Part shown: piece by piece, positions 22,513 to 32,476 of the stretch
Layout of the letters: the number at the start of each line of letters is the position of its first letter
Numbering within the stretch: the stretch's first letter is position 1
NCBI GenBank assembly: GCA_963693315.1
Contig: OY856188.1
Location: 149,818,224 to 149,882,223, forward strand
Direction of reading: 5' to 3'
Length of the DNA: 64,000 bases
Source: Diogma glabrata
Taxonomy: Eukaryota; Arthropoda; Insecta; Diptera; Cylindrotomidae
Notes under the pieces: model-generated
Databases searched by the model: none
Told to the model about the DNA's origin: nothing
What the model saw: the letters and a program-made list of their open reading frames with translations, nothing else
Translations under genes and position numbers: made by a program

Positions 22513-23211
22513 CTACTTTCCATTTCTCGTGGTGAATGTATTAGTTTGTGTCGAAGTTTGTGGTACTGTATTTTTGTTTTTCATAAAAGGAATGACATTT
22601 GGTTTTTTATTTATTTGTTCGGTTTGGTTTTCTCCGAATGATGTTTTTTTTCTTTTATAGCTGTCGTTATCGCTTTTTTCATCATTTTGTTGGTTTTCTA
22701 CTCGTTTTTGGATTATTGTAGTACGTTTTGCTTTATTTGCTTCAGCTATTTCCTTAGGTAGATCATCAACAAAGAATATTCTACATGGCGACTCACGTAA
22801 GTTGATTTTATTTTTCATTATTAGTTCTTTTTTCCTGTACGTGGTGATACCTAGCTTTATAGGGCGGGTTTTACCACTCTCTTGCTTACCAAGTCTGTGT
22901 AAAAAATCGATTTCATCGTTTTCTAGATGTATACCAATTGATTTAGTAATAATATCCATTATTGTTGCTTCTAAATCTAAGTCGCTTTTTTCGTTCTCAG
23001 GAAGGTTAAAGATAATTATATTTTTCTTCCTTGTTTCTCTTTCATTCCTGATTACTCTGTTTTCTAGCTGTTCGTATTTAGCTTTTAGATTGCTTAGTTC
23101 TAAGTCGACATATTGGTTCCTAGAACTGATACTATCATTAATTAATTTGGTATTTTCGTGCATTTCTATCCTTAGGTTTGCTATTGCATCTAGAATTTTT
23201 TGTTCACTCAT
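22513..23211 (-). CDS. ORF1 of RTE-like LINE (coiled coil plus RRM-like)
   Basis: An uninterrupted 232-residue frame. Residues about 15-60 are a predicted helix/coiled coil (LSNLKAKYEQLENRVIRNER). Residues about 60-150 resemble the L1-ORF1-like RNA-binding fold, starting KKNIIIFNLPE and including DFLHRLGKQ and RPIKLGITTYRKKELIMKN. The C-terminal 70 residues are polar and Asn/Lys/Thr rich, ending at a stop near 22513. It lies just 5' of the EN-RT ORF on the same strand, fitting a two-ORF LINE. It probably binds element RNA. No frame damage seen. Confidence 0.75.
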   Translation of the reverse strand: MSEQKILDAIANLRIEMHENTKLINDSISSRNQYVDLELSNLKAKYEQLENRVIRNERETRKKNIIIFNLPENEKSDLDLEATIMDIITKSIGIHLENDEIDFLHRLGKQESGKTRPIKLGITTYRKKELIMKNKINLRESPCRIFFVDDLPKEIAEANKAKRTTIIQKRVENQQNDEKSDNDSYKRKKTSFGENQTEQINKKPNVIPFMKNKNTVPQTSTQTNTFTTRNGK

Positions 23212-23524
23212 AGTTACAGAAAAAAAAAAAAAAAATTTAAGATATAGTTAGTATAGTATTTATAATAATATTGTATTTATAATAATGATTATGTATCCAA
23301 CATATACTCTTAAATTATGCGTGCGCCTAAAGATATGCGAATATTATACAAATTCATAAAGTTTCTACTATTGTCTAGTAGATGGCGTTTAACTATACTG
23401 ATGATCTTAAATAAGTATTATGCTGTGTAAAAATGTATTATGGTTGTCGTCTTTACTATGATAATTGGTATTTATTGTGTTTGCCGCCAGGTGCATTGAG
23501 TTGACATTACTCTCATTTATATAT

Positions 23525-23850
23525 CCTTTATTTCAATGAAAACACCACACTCTACAACCAAATCCACCGACTCAACTATTAAACAGCAAAACACAACTAT
23601 CAAAACCTTGATCAAATTTTGAACAACAAACCAATTTATAAACACCAACTAAAATCTTACAAAAATTTATTTCACTGTATTATATTCACTTTGCATTTTT
23701 TGTTTTGTTTACAACCAAATCCAACCATTTATTTAACCATTAAATAGCAAAATACAATTATCAAAACTTTGATTTAAAAAAAACCAATTTATAAACACCA
23801 GCTAAAATCTTATAAAATTTATTTCACTGTTTTATATTAATTTTGCATTT
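23525..23850 (-). repeat. Tandem repeat in LINE 5' UTR (about 160-bp unit, two copies)
   Basis: ACAACCAAATCCA, TTAAACAGCAAAACACAA, CCAATTTATAAACACCA and TTTATTTCACTGT occur in order twice, starting near 23556 and 23713. Repeated units immediately 5' of ORF1 resemble the promoter monomers of some LINEs; the promoter role is inference. Confidence 0.75.
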
Positions 23851-23960
23851 TTTATTTCAATAACAATAACAAGGTAAATTACAAGGTACTTGAAAAATTA
23901 TTTATTTGTAATTAGCTCAAAAAAACACGTCTTTACTCTTCAACAACTCATACCGTTATC

Positions 23961-23971
23961 CTTACAATACT
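23961..23971. repeat. Target-site duplication (right) of nested LINE
   Basis: CTTACAATACT, identical to 19250-19260. Confidence 0.88.
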
Positions 23972-24399
23972 AGGCTAAATCAATTATTTCTACCAGTGGC
24001 GGCCAAAACAAACTTAGGTTTTGCTTCTCCACTAAGTCTTATGCAAAATAATCATAACCAGTTTTTTATCGACTTGGATTTGTCTTCAACCTCTGTTGGT
24101 GTTTTTAAGACACAATTAAAACATAGTTTGGACAATTATATAATAACTTAGTGTAAGAGTAGTTTATTTTAGTAAAATCTCTACTGAATTAAACTGAAAT
24201 TTGTATTAATATTTAGAATCAAATAGTTACAGTTTGAAAGGTGGTTTATATAAATTATTATTATAGTTTTTTCTTTTTTTTTTTATTATTAATGAAATTC
24301 GAAATGTATCATTATTGTAAATTGTAGTAGCATATTATTGGGTTTTTACCTGTTTGCTACTCTAGTTTGTATAAAAATAAAAATAAAATAAAATAAAAA

Positions 24400-25000
24400 A
24401 TCTTAACATTTCTAAGAATTCATCTTTTTCGTCTAAATAAAACATTTTCATAATTCATTTTCTGAAACTACAACCTAAACTTTTCAAATTCGAATTATTC
24501 TCCAAACAGCTAAATAACGAAATACATTATAAACTTGCTCATCCATTAACGTTAAACTGAACGAAGGAATGTTTTTTTTTACTTCAAAGTTGTAGAAAAC
24601 CATGATTATAAATGTCAAATGGCATTTTTGTATTCATACATTGCAGTTTGGTTTCTAAAAAGTAAAAGTCTGATCTGAATGAAAAATGATTGTGTTATAA
24701 GATATAAATAAAACTGATGTAAAATTAAATTAAATAAAAAAACCAATTTGTTTTTTTTTTAAATCAAAAGATATATAAAAGTATATATGAACATCCATTG
24801 TATAGTTAGTTACACATATATGTGATGAAGGGAAAATACGTGATGGGTGCGGAATGGGTTAATCGCCATTATGCTCAGTTAACCAAAATTAGAATTTGTT
24901 AAATTTTTGTGATTAAGTTCAGTGAACAGATAAAAAGTTATAAATACAATAAAAGTTAAATTAAAGGAGGGATCGATTTTGATCGATTATGATCAATGTT
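24400..25000. other. AT-rich spacer between two LINEs, nothing recognised
   Basis: No ORF or structured repeat identified. A GATCGAT-rich patch (24970-25000) precedes the next LINE and may be its true 5' end or its target. Confidence 0.4.
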
Positions 25001-28000
25001 GATCTACGGGTCTGACTACCCTGCGTACTCCAGTCCCTGCCATTGACATATGAGTTAGCGTGAGATATCACATACCACTGGCAATGGCAGGAGATGTCAT
25101 TAGCCAAGATGATATCTTAGGGTGCTGGCGGACGAACTTTAATTAGTCAACGGCAGCACTTCCAGTCTTAGCTGGGCAGCGTTCCGTAGCGGTACCGCTC
25201 ATTAGCTCTTCCGAGGAATCGAACCAACACGTAGTTATGTGTGGGCTTTGTGCCTCGATTGAAGTGGTGGGCGGTGCGTCTGGGGTGCGCTGCATCAGCT
25301 GGATTATTGGCATTTAGTTTTGTTTTGTTTTCTGCAAATTTCTCACAATTTGTTTTTCACTTATTATTTTGTTATTATTTCTTCATCTTATCATGAAATA
25401 TTGGCATATGTCATATTTTGTAGTATGATAGGATTTTTTACTTAGTTATGCATTTTAAAATAAAACACAAAAAAATAAAATAAACATTTTGATATATATA
25501 TGGCAGTACAACCGAAAAAAAATAAGTCTGCAAGTGGTAAAGCAAATTTGCGCAATCCACCCGCCCATAAAGCGGCATGTCCACGGAATTTGCAGGGACA
25601 AAACATATATGAATCAATAAAAAATTTTAAAATACATGTTCAAAACATCTGCGGATTGAACGCTAACCATGACCACGTGCAACATCATCTTGAGCACGAC
25701 AAACCGAACATTCTATTCCTTACAGAAACACAAGTTTCTGAAAATTTTCTCTTTATAGAATCGCTTAATTCCAAATATAGGCTCGAATCAGCTTTCAAAC
25801 TCCATCAGGGCGTATGCGCATTCATTCATGAGAGTGTTGCGTACACGCGCTTTCCAAATTTTGAACTACACGGTGACGGCTTCAATACAATGGTTTTAAA
25901 GATTTGTCTTCCAGAAATGACTTTTTTTACAATAGCTTTATACCGGTCCCCCAACAAACGTAACCCAAACTTTTTTAATATACTGACAAAAATTATGGAC
26001 GAGATTAGAGCAAAGTCCCCTAATTGTGAAGTTATCGTTACCGGTGACTTCAACGTCCACAACAAATCATGGTTGGAATTCTCCAAATCGACCGACGATG
26101 TTGACAATAGTGGAAAACTGGCAGAAATTTTTGCCGCGTCTCAGGGCCTATTCCAAATTGTAAAAAGCCCGACTTTCACTCCCCGTAATGGCGGTGAAAA
26201 TAGTTTTCTACTAGATCTCTATCTTACCACAATGCCAGATATTACGAGTGTCGATGTTGCGAAAGGTAGTATTGGAAATTCTGATCATTATTTAATCTCA
26301 TCAGTTATCAAAACTGATTTACTTAAAACTACAGCTCCCAAACCCCGTAAAATATTTCACTACTCAAAAATGGATAAGAGTGGTCTTCAAAATTTTTTCC
26401 ATGGTTTCCCTTTCGACCGTCATTGTTTTTACACTGACAATGTAAATGTTTCTGCTCAAAACTTTACAGAAACCATCCAATTTGCTATAAATAAATTTGT
26501 CCCTTTCTCCATAGTAAAACCCAAACAAAAATACTTGTATTCGAAAGCTGCCAAAACGGCACTTAGAAACAAACGTAGATCATTTAATATTTGGATTCAT
26601 AACAAAACTCCCACTAATCGATCCCAATATCTAAAGGCCAACAAAATATCTAATCAGATTATCTCAAACGAAAAGTCCGAAATTGACAGAGCGAAAGTCT
26701 CAAAACTTACGTCTATGTCTGTTTCTGACAAGAGTTTCTACAGTGCCATTAATTCTTTAAATTCTGGTACAAAATTTTCTATTCCCCCTATTATTGATGG
26801 TGATTTAATCGTCAATGATCCCGCAAGAAAAGCTAACTTGTTCGCTGAACGCTTTGCTCTGAACTCCACTGTTTTGGAAACTCCTAAAGAAATACCCCAA
26901 ATCCAGTCTTCAGGAGTTAATATGAATGAACTTCACTTCAAACCCAAAATAGTCGCTAAACTTTTAAAGGGGTTAAACATCAACAAAGCATCAGGAATGG
27001 ACAATATTCCACCCATTATTTTAAAAACCTTTTCCAAAGAACTTGCACCAACTTTAACTAAAATATTCTACCAATCCTACAAATCTGGTATATTTCCCTC
27101 GTGCTGGAAGTTGGCAAATGTCCAGCCCGTCCCCAAAAAGGGACCAAGATCCGATATCTCAAATTATAGGCCAATAGCTTTACTATCGGTCCTATCCAAA
27201 GTCTATGAGCATTATATTAATACACATATTTCAAAATTTCTGGAAGAAAATCATTTAATATCCGACAGCCAATACGGTTTTCGAAACAAAAGATCAACTA
27301 CCGATCTATTAAACTATGTAGCGCATTGTTGGAACAGCATACTTGATAAAGGTGGTGAAACATACGTTATCGCTTTAGACATCTCCAAGGCATTCGATCG
27401 AGTCTGGCATGCCAACTTAATCAACAAGCTCGTTGCGTACGGTTTTCATCCCAATGTTGTGAAGCTGATTCAAAATTTTCTATCCGACCGATACATTTCG
27501 GTAACCTTAGACGGATATTCTTCTGAGTCTAAACTAATTAACGCTGGTGTACCCCAAGGCTCAGTATTGTCCCCAACCCTATTTTTGATTTATATCAACG
27601 AATTGTTGAAAATCACCAGCAACCCAATAAATAGTTTTGCAGATGATAGTACTCTGCACAAGTCGTTCGAGCCCCTTCCTTCAAAAGGTAAAATGCACGA
27701 ACGAATTAATCCTGCCCGGAGAGACGCTGCCATAAACGTGAACAAAGACCTGAATAAAGTCGCCGACTGGGGTGACCAAAACCTTGTCAATTTCAACTCC
27801 ACCAAAACACAGCTGTTGATTGTTTCCAGATTAAAGACCGAGTTCCCCAAAGATATTTTATTTAGTATGTGTGATGAACCAATAGGTGAATGTAAAAACA
27901 TTCGTTTATTGGGTGTCACAGTTTCAAATGACCTACTCTGGAACGATCATGTAATGGCGATGGCAAAAAGCGCGTCTAAAAAACTCGGCCTCCTAAATAG

Positions 28001-28606
28001 ATGCAAAAAATTTTTCACTCCATACCAATTGCTCCATGTTTATAAGTCCTATATTCGTCCCTGTATGGAGTACTGCTGTCAAGTTTGGGGTGCTGCCTCT
28101 GTTTCCATCTTGGCCCTCTTGGACTCTGTTCAAAAGCGAGCTATACGAATTGTAGGTGATCGAACTTTGACATCACAACTTGATTCCCTACAACATCGTC
28201 GCACTGTTGCTGACCTCGTTGTTTTTTACAAATATCGTCATCAGCAGTGCTCAGATGAAATCAGCGGCATCATGCCTCAAACTTATTCTTACCCCCGTTC
28301 CACTCGGCAATCGGCTGCCGCAACCAGTGAAACGGTAAAGATCCCGCGCTGTCATACTGGCAGATCGCAGAGAGACTTCTTTGTCCGAACTGCGTACAAA
28401 TGGAATAGTTTGCCGGAACACTTAGTCTCAGGTGGCTTCAACCCACAGATGTTTAAAAAAAGCGTTAATCTACACCTCAGAACGCCAGTTGTTGTGGGAC
28501 CCAGGTCTAGACCTAGGTCTTAAAAGGTATTTATGTGTTGTTGTGACACATATTCTAAACCCTATTACACAACACATTTTATTAAAAAAAAAAAAAAAAA
28601 AAAAAA
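25001..28606 (+). mobile_element. Full-length single-ORF LINE, apparently intact
   Basis: A 5' UTR of about 500 bp starts GATCTACGGG (shared with the deleted copy at 8189) and leads into an uninterrupted 1007-codon ORF. A short 3' UTR with GTTGTTGTGGGACC and CACAACACATTTTATTA follows, then an uninterrupted A-run of about 23 bases. The intact ORF and pure poly(A) suggest recent insertion. A target duplication could not be delimited by eye. Confidence 0.88.
25500..28523 (+). CDS. LINE endonuclease-reverse transcriptase, intact 1007 aa
   Basis: The APE-type endonuclease spans about residues 40-270: VQNICGLNANH, LFLTETQVS, VTGDFNVHNKSW and the terminal GNSDHYLIS, covering the expected Asn, Glu, Asp/Asn and Asp-His residues. 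The RT spans about 490-780: NKASGMDNIPP, NYRPIALLSVLSKV, ALDISKAFDRVWH, AGVPQGSVLSPTLF and SFADDSTLH. The C-terminal thumb (RPCMEYCCQVWG) and a WNSLPEHLV block near 960 close the protein. No RNase H and no separate ORF1 were seen. The GVPQGSVLSPTLF/ADDST pattern suggests a CR1/Daphne-like lineage rather than RTE; clade uncertain. No disabling lesion found. Confidence 0.92.
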   Translation: MAVQPKKNKSASGKANLRNPPAHKAACPRNLQGQNIYESIKNFKIHVQNICGLNANHDHVQHHLEHDKPNILFLTETQVSENFLFIESLNSKYRLESAFKLHQGVCAFIHESVAYTRFPNFELHGDGFNTMVLKICLPEMTFFTIALYRSPNKRNPNFFNILTKIMDEIRAKSPNCEVIVTGDFNVHNKSWLEFSKSTDDVDNSGKLAEIFAASQGLFQIVKSPTFTPRNGGENSFLLDLYLTTMPDITSVDVAKGSIGNSDHYLISSVIKTDLLKTTAPKPRKIFHYSKMDKSGLQNFFHGFPFDRHCFYTDNVNVSAQNFTETIQFAINKFVPFSIVKPKQKYLYSKAAKTALRNKRRSFNIWIHNKTPTNRSQYLKANKISNQIISNEKSEIDRAKVSKLTSMSVSDKSFYSAINSLNSGTKFSIPPIIDGDLIVNDPARKANLFAERFALNSTVLETPKEIPQIQSSGVNMNELHFKPKIVAKLLKGLNINKASGMDNIPPIILKTFSKELAPTLTKIFYQSYKSGIFPSCWKLANVQPVPKKGPRSDISNYRPIALLSVLSKVYEHYINTHISKFLEENHLISDSQYGFRNKRSTTDLLNYVAHCWNSILDKGGETYVIALDISKAFDRVWHANLINKLVAYGFHPNVVKLIQNFLSDRYISVTLDGYSSESKLINAGVPQGSVLSPTLFLIYINELLKITSNPINSFADDSTLHKSFEPLPSKGKMHERINPARRDAAINVNKDLNKVADWGDQNLVNFNSTKTQLLIVSRLKTEFPKDILFSMCDEPIGECKNIRLLGVTVSNDLLWNDHVMAMAKSASKKLGLLNRCKKFFTPYQLLHVYKSYIRPCMEYCCQVWGAASVSILALLDSVQKRAIRIVGDRTLTSQLDSLQHRRTVADLVVFYKYRHQQCSDEISGIMPQTYSYPRSTRQSAAATSETVKIPRCHTGRSQRDFFVRTAYKWNSLPEHLVSGGFNPQMFKKSVNLHLRTPVVVGPRSRPRS

Positions 28607-28609
28607 ATC

Positions 28610-30470
28610 ACAAACCTAGTGCCATGAATCTAGCATATATTTTTTTAATTCGAGAACTTGAATTTACCTAATAAAGTTTGACGGATATACATAATCCTAT
28701 GTACATAAATAGTGTGGTACCTAGCCGTGTAATTAAGTACTCATCATTTAGTTCTGTTTTTGTACCACTATAACAAATTTACAGTGTTTCTGGATGAGAT
28801 TTTTGATGGTGAAGGGGATTAGTCTATTACTTATTGTCCTTATGCTGGTTTCAACTTTGGAATTGTAAATTTAATGTGGGAGAGATTGAAAATAAATATT
28901 CTGTTGACAATATAAGGAAAAAGGAATGAATACATATAATTGATTTTGGTGATGACTGTAAACTCAGAAGATAAAAACAAATATAGAGGATCTACATCAA
29001 TCAACGGAGATCAAGCAAGTTATTTTTTTATATTTATAAATAGATTTTTATTATATATATATTTTTTCATGTCAGGCTAAACAATTCGAGTTAAGTGATA
29101 CCCAAGTTTAGATTCGTTGTGGAACAAAACGTCATTTCATAGGCTGTTGTTATTTTTTTTTCTTTCTTTGAATTTGTAACGTCCGCTATATTCGCCTAAA
29201 CAATAATAAAACCAATTCATCTTCTGTTTCTAATTCAATAAAAATGTATTTAAATAGTTTCAGTTCATTTTTACATTAATAATAATTTTTAAATTTTCTA
29301 ATACTTAACGGCTAGTTAAATTTCGAATATACTATAAAAACAAACGAATGTACCAATTTTATTTCCAATTCTAACGAACAGATGTCGTTACTAACTTTTG
29401 CTGAATCTTGGTATTACACGATTTTGATTTTCATGAGAAGATGTCAAAACAAAAATCACATTTTTTTTGAAAATGAAGTCGATCTTTTTAAGAAAAATTT
29501 GATGTAAATTGATTCCAAGTTTTTGGCTTAAACGGAAAAGTTCGTGTTTAACTTTAGAAAAAAAAAACAAACAAAAATTAGTTACCATATTTGGAGTAAA
29601 AATATAAAGAAAATTAGAAGTTTTTTTTGTGGCATTCGACCATATTATAATTGTAAAAAATTTCAAAAAAAAAAAAACTATCAAATCATATATTGTTATA
29701 GTAATTTCAATAATACACATATTGTGAAAATAAATATTGAAAAAAAACCTGAATCCTGCTGTATTTTATATATATACATACATATGTTTTTGGTGAACTA
29801 AGGTGCAGTCTGTAGCGGAAATCCAGAACTTTTCGTTTTTTTTTGAAACCTGGTACATGTGGTGCCAGGTTAAGAGGTACGTAATTCATGCTAACTAAAT
29901 ATTCAATACACAAGACAGCATAATCACTGTTAAACTTTTTTTATGCCTCTCTCCTGTGAATCTGGTTTATTGTGGAGGAAACTGGAATTGGTTGATTTGT
30001 GAGACCATTGTGTCCGTGATAAAAATAGCTAGGAGTGCAACAGTCATAATATCAAGATACCTGCATGTTAATGTTATCTCCACGCATGAGTTATGGTGAA
30101 CAAATTGTGTAACACAACATTTCGGAAAACGCAACAAAAAGAAATAATACTAACGTTTAGCATCGTGTCAAGAAATTTGGTTTTTTTATATTCCGTATAC
30201 CACTCATCTAATGGATCATCATCAACAGGTGAACAATTTAAGCTAAGTTTTTTTTTGATCAGATTATTAAAATAATAGGCTAGTATTTTATTTTTTCATA
30301 TAAGAGATCCCAAACTCTAGATTCGTCTTGGGGCAACTCAACAGTTTCCCGGTATAATATAGATTAATATATTTTTTTTTGTTGTGATAAAAGTCCAAGC
30401 CGCGATACGTGGTGATAACAAATTACTCGTATAAAAGTCCAAACGATTCACGATGTGAATCTGTACGTAA
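28610..30470. other. AT-rich region without a supportable gene
   Basis: Only short A/T-biased frames are present, none with domain motifs. I see no inverted termini or long repeats. Confidence 0.4.
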
Positions 30471-30504
30471 CAAATGTTATATGAGTTGGATGTGTCGATT
30501 GTAG

Positions 30505-31040
30505 ATGGTGGTCATGGTGGTCATTGTGGTCACGGTGGCCATGGTGGTCATGGTGTTCATTGTGGTCATGGTGGTCATGGTGGTCATGGTGGTTATGGTG
30601 GTCACGGTAGTCATGGTGGTCATGGTGGTCACGGTGGTCATGGTGTTCATTGTGGTCATGGTGGTCATGGTAGTCATAGTGGTCATGGTGGTTATGGTGG
30701 TCACGGTCTTCATGGTGGGCACGGTGGTCATGGTGGCCATGGTGTTCACGGTGGTCATGATGGTCATGTTGGTTTTGGCGGTCATGGTGGTCAAGGTGGT
30801 CAAGGTGGTCATGGTGGTCATGGTGGTCATGGTGGTCATGGTGGTCATGGTGGTCATGGTGGTCATGGTGTCCACGGTGGTTATGGTGGTCATGGTGGTT
30901 ATAGTGGTCATGGTGGTTATGGTGGTCACGGTGCTCATGGTGGTCACGGTGGTCATGGTGGTCATGGTGGTCATAGTGGTTATGGTGATTTCGGTGGTGT
31001 CTATGGTGGTGTCACGGTGGTCATCGTGGTCATGGTGTTT
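30505..31040 (+). repeat. 9-bp GGTCATGGT minisatellite, about 530 bp, open in several frames
   Basis: About 58 imperfect units of GGTCATGGT/GGTCACGGT/GGTTATGGT in tandem. One plus frame (30474-31112) reads repeated Gly-Gly-His, a second reads Val-Val-Met, and a minus frame reads Met-Thr-Thr, all stop-free because the unit length is a multiple of three. Gly-His repeats do occur in insect secreted and cuticular proteins, but I see no signal peptide, no non-repeat domain and no clear splice context. I call it a minisatellite, with a coding exon as a weak alternative. Confidence 0.85.
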
Positions 31041-31471
31041 AGAGTTTGCACTCCGGGGTTTCCCGGGCGGGAAAAAATATTTGTGTTGATTAAATTTGTT
31101 TTGTTAAATTGAAAAATTAGTGCGTGTAATCCATGCACGCGGTTGAAATAAATTTCTTTGGCTACTGTGGCAGGTATTAATAACAAGATGAAATTTCATC
31201 TCATTTCTTTTCTTGATAATATAATTTACAGCATATGTAATAAAAAGCAATATTTACATAATGTATTACAAAGTCAATTACAGTTATTAGCATAATTGAA
31301 ATATGAAATTATAGGTTTATGACAAATTTGCTAAATTTATTGAAAAATGCATCAATTGTTGTACCAATTGTTAAATTAGGTGGACATGTATTCATCGTGA
31401 AATTTAATTTGTAATACGTTGTAAGACTTTGTAAAACATGTAAATATGATTTGGGATTTGTTGCATTAAAT

Positions 31472-31479
31472 TTCTAGAC
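31472..31479. repeat. Left target-site duplication of hAT element 2
   Basis: TTCTAGAC, identical to 37236-37243. Confidence 0.85.
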
Positions 31480-32216
31480 CAGGGTTCGCAACTGAATTTT
31501 ATTGGCGTGCCGAAACAATTTTTTTTCTAATGATCGCTATTTTCGCGTGCCAATCCAATTATGAAATGGTACATTTTTCTACAAGAGATGAAAATGTTGC
31601 TTTTTCGTGAGTGACACGTTTATTCACGAGACGCGTTAGCGTCGACGGAGACAATTTCACGAACGTAAAATGTGTAAATAAAAATTCGTTCCTGCAAAGT
31701 TTCTAGTTTTAGTAGTTTGTCATATTTTCCCAACTGTAGCACAACGTAAAGAAATTACCAGTCTGGCATCGGAGTTAATATTTGTACTCTCATCAACTGC
31801 CAATGCAAACACTTCAACCTCATGAAGATCAGATTTTACCTGTTTAGAAATATTTTCAGGTATTTTATAAAATTTTTATAATCTCTTATGGTATTTAAGC
31901 ATACTTTGGTATTTAAGTATACCAATTATGGTATTTAAGCATACCACTTAACTGCATACTTTGGCTACGGGTGAGAATTTTATCTTTGCTTTCAAAATTT
32001 TTGAAAAGTGTTTCACTACAACTTAAGAGTTGATTTAATAAATCCGTAAATGCTTTGGGTAGCGAAAATCCGAAACTCTACGTCCACGCCGTGCTACCTG
32101 GGTAACGCTAACAGAATTAGGTTGGTGTAGTTGAGAGGGGCAGAGTAAATACTGCTTATACTCAATGATTCTGCACCATGGCGAGTCATTGGCGCCATAA
32201 AACCAATGCAACTCAA

Positions 32217-32379
32217 GCGTCTGTTCTTCATGTTAGGGGCGGCTTGGAGTGGGCGTCTGTCTTGGATCAAGCGGCTCGCTATATAAATGTGTAGAAAGCG
32301 TCTGTTCTCCATGTTAGGGGCGGCTTTCAGAGGGCGTCTGTCTTGGATCAAGCGGCTCGCTATATAAACGTGTAAAAAG
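32217..32379 (+). repeat. 81-bp tandem repeat, two copies, in RTE 5' UTR
   Basis: The unit GCGTCTGTTCTTCATGTTAG...GGATCAAGCGGCTCGCTATA...TGTGTAGAAA occurs twice back to back (starts 32217 and 32298) with few differences. It lies upstream of the LINE ORF and may be promoter monomers of the element; this is inference. GC content is higher than in the surroundings. Confidence 0.82.
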
Positions 32380-32476
32380 GTTGTTTCTGGTGACCTTAAG
32401 ATGCAGAACGAACCCATTCACGAAAATTTGGGTTGGGCGAAGGGCTAACACCCCATTTCCGTAAAAAGTTACTGTC

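Larger units (their letters stand above)
19261..23960 (-). mobile_element. RTE-like LINE inserted into the CR1/Jockey LINE, 11-bp target duplication
   Basis: CTTACAATACT at 19250-19260 and 23961-23971 flanks the insert exactly. Read on the minus strand it has a 5' UTR with a tandem repeat (23.5-23.85 kb), an ORF1, an EN-RT ORF2, a roughly 240-bp 3' UTR with A-runs, and a terminal (TAA)n tail abutting the duplication, as RTE elements typically have. Removing it restores the host LINE reading frame. Confidence 0.9.
17476..24151 (+). pseudogene. CR1/Jockey-type LINE ORF2, deleted, frameshifted and interrupted by another LINE
   Basis: The endonuclease part starts with WLNDN...GGGTLIAIKRN (17503-17630) and stops after a deletion near 17775, so the rest of EN and the linker are missing. 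RT follows with NKSGGPDMIPN and NYRPISILN, a frameshift near 18195, then DFSKAFDKVKH, SGVPQGSILGPLLF and LLYADDLKLF (18604). The C-terminal thumb reads to YNT at 19260. There a 4.7-kb LINE is inserted; the ORF resumes in frame at 23972 with RLNQLFLPVAAKTN, then a stretch ending FKTQLKHSL, and stops at 24149-24151. The rejoined frame and the family-typical C terminus show that the two halves belong together. Confidence 0.85.
16200..24400 (+). mobile_element. CR1/Jockey-type LINE, whole element including nested LINE
   Basis: It comprises a short 5' leader, ORF1 (16377-17307), ORF2 (17476-24151 with interruption) and a 3' UTR ending in an AAAAT-type simple tail at about 24370-24400. The 5' boundary is not defined. 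The element has an EN deletion and frameshifts and is dead. Confidence 0.72.

Noticed and set aside
29391..29801. Short frames on both strands at 29.4-29.8 kb
   Set aside because: A/T-driven composition with runs of Phe, Lys and Ile and no motif.
30477..30974. Antisense Met-Thr-Thr repeat frame as a mucin-like gene
   Set aside because: It is the reverse of the 9-bp minisatellite, open only because the unit has no stop in that frame.
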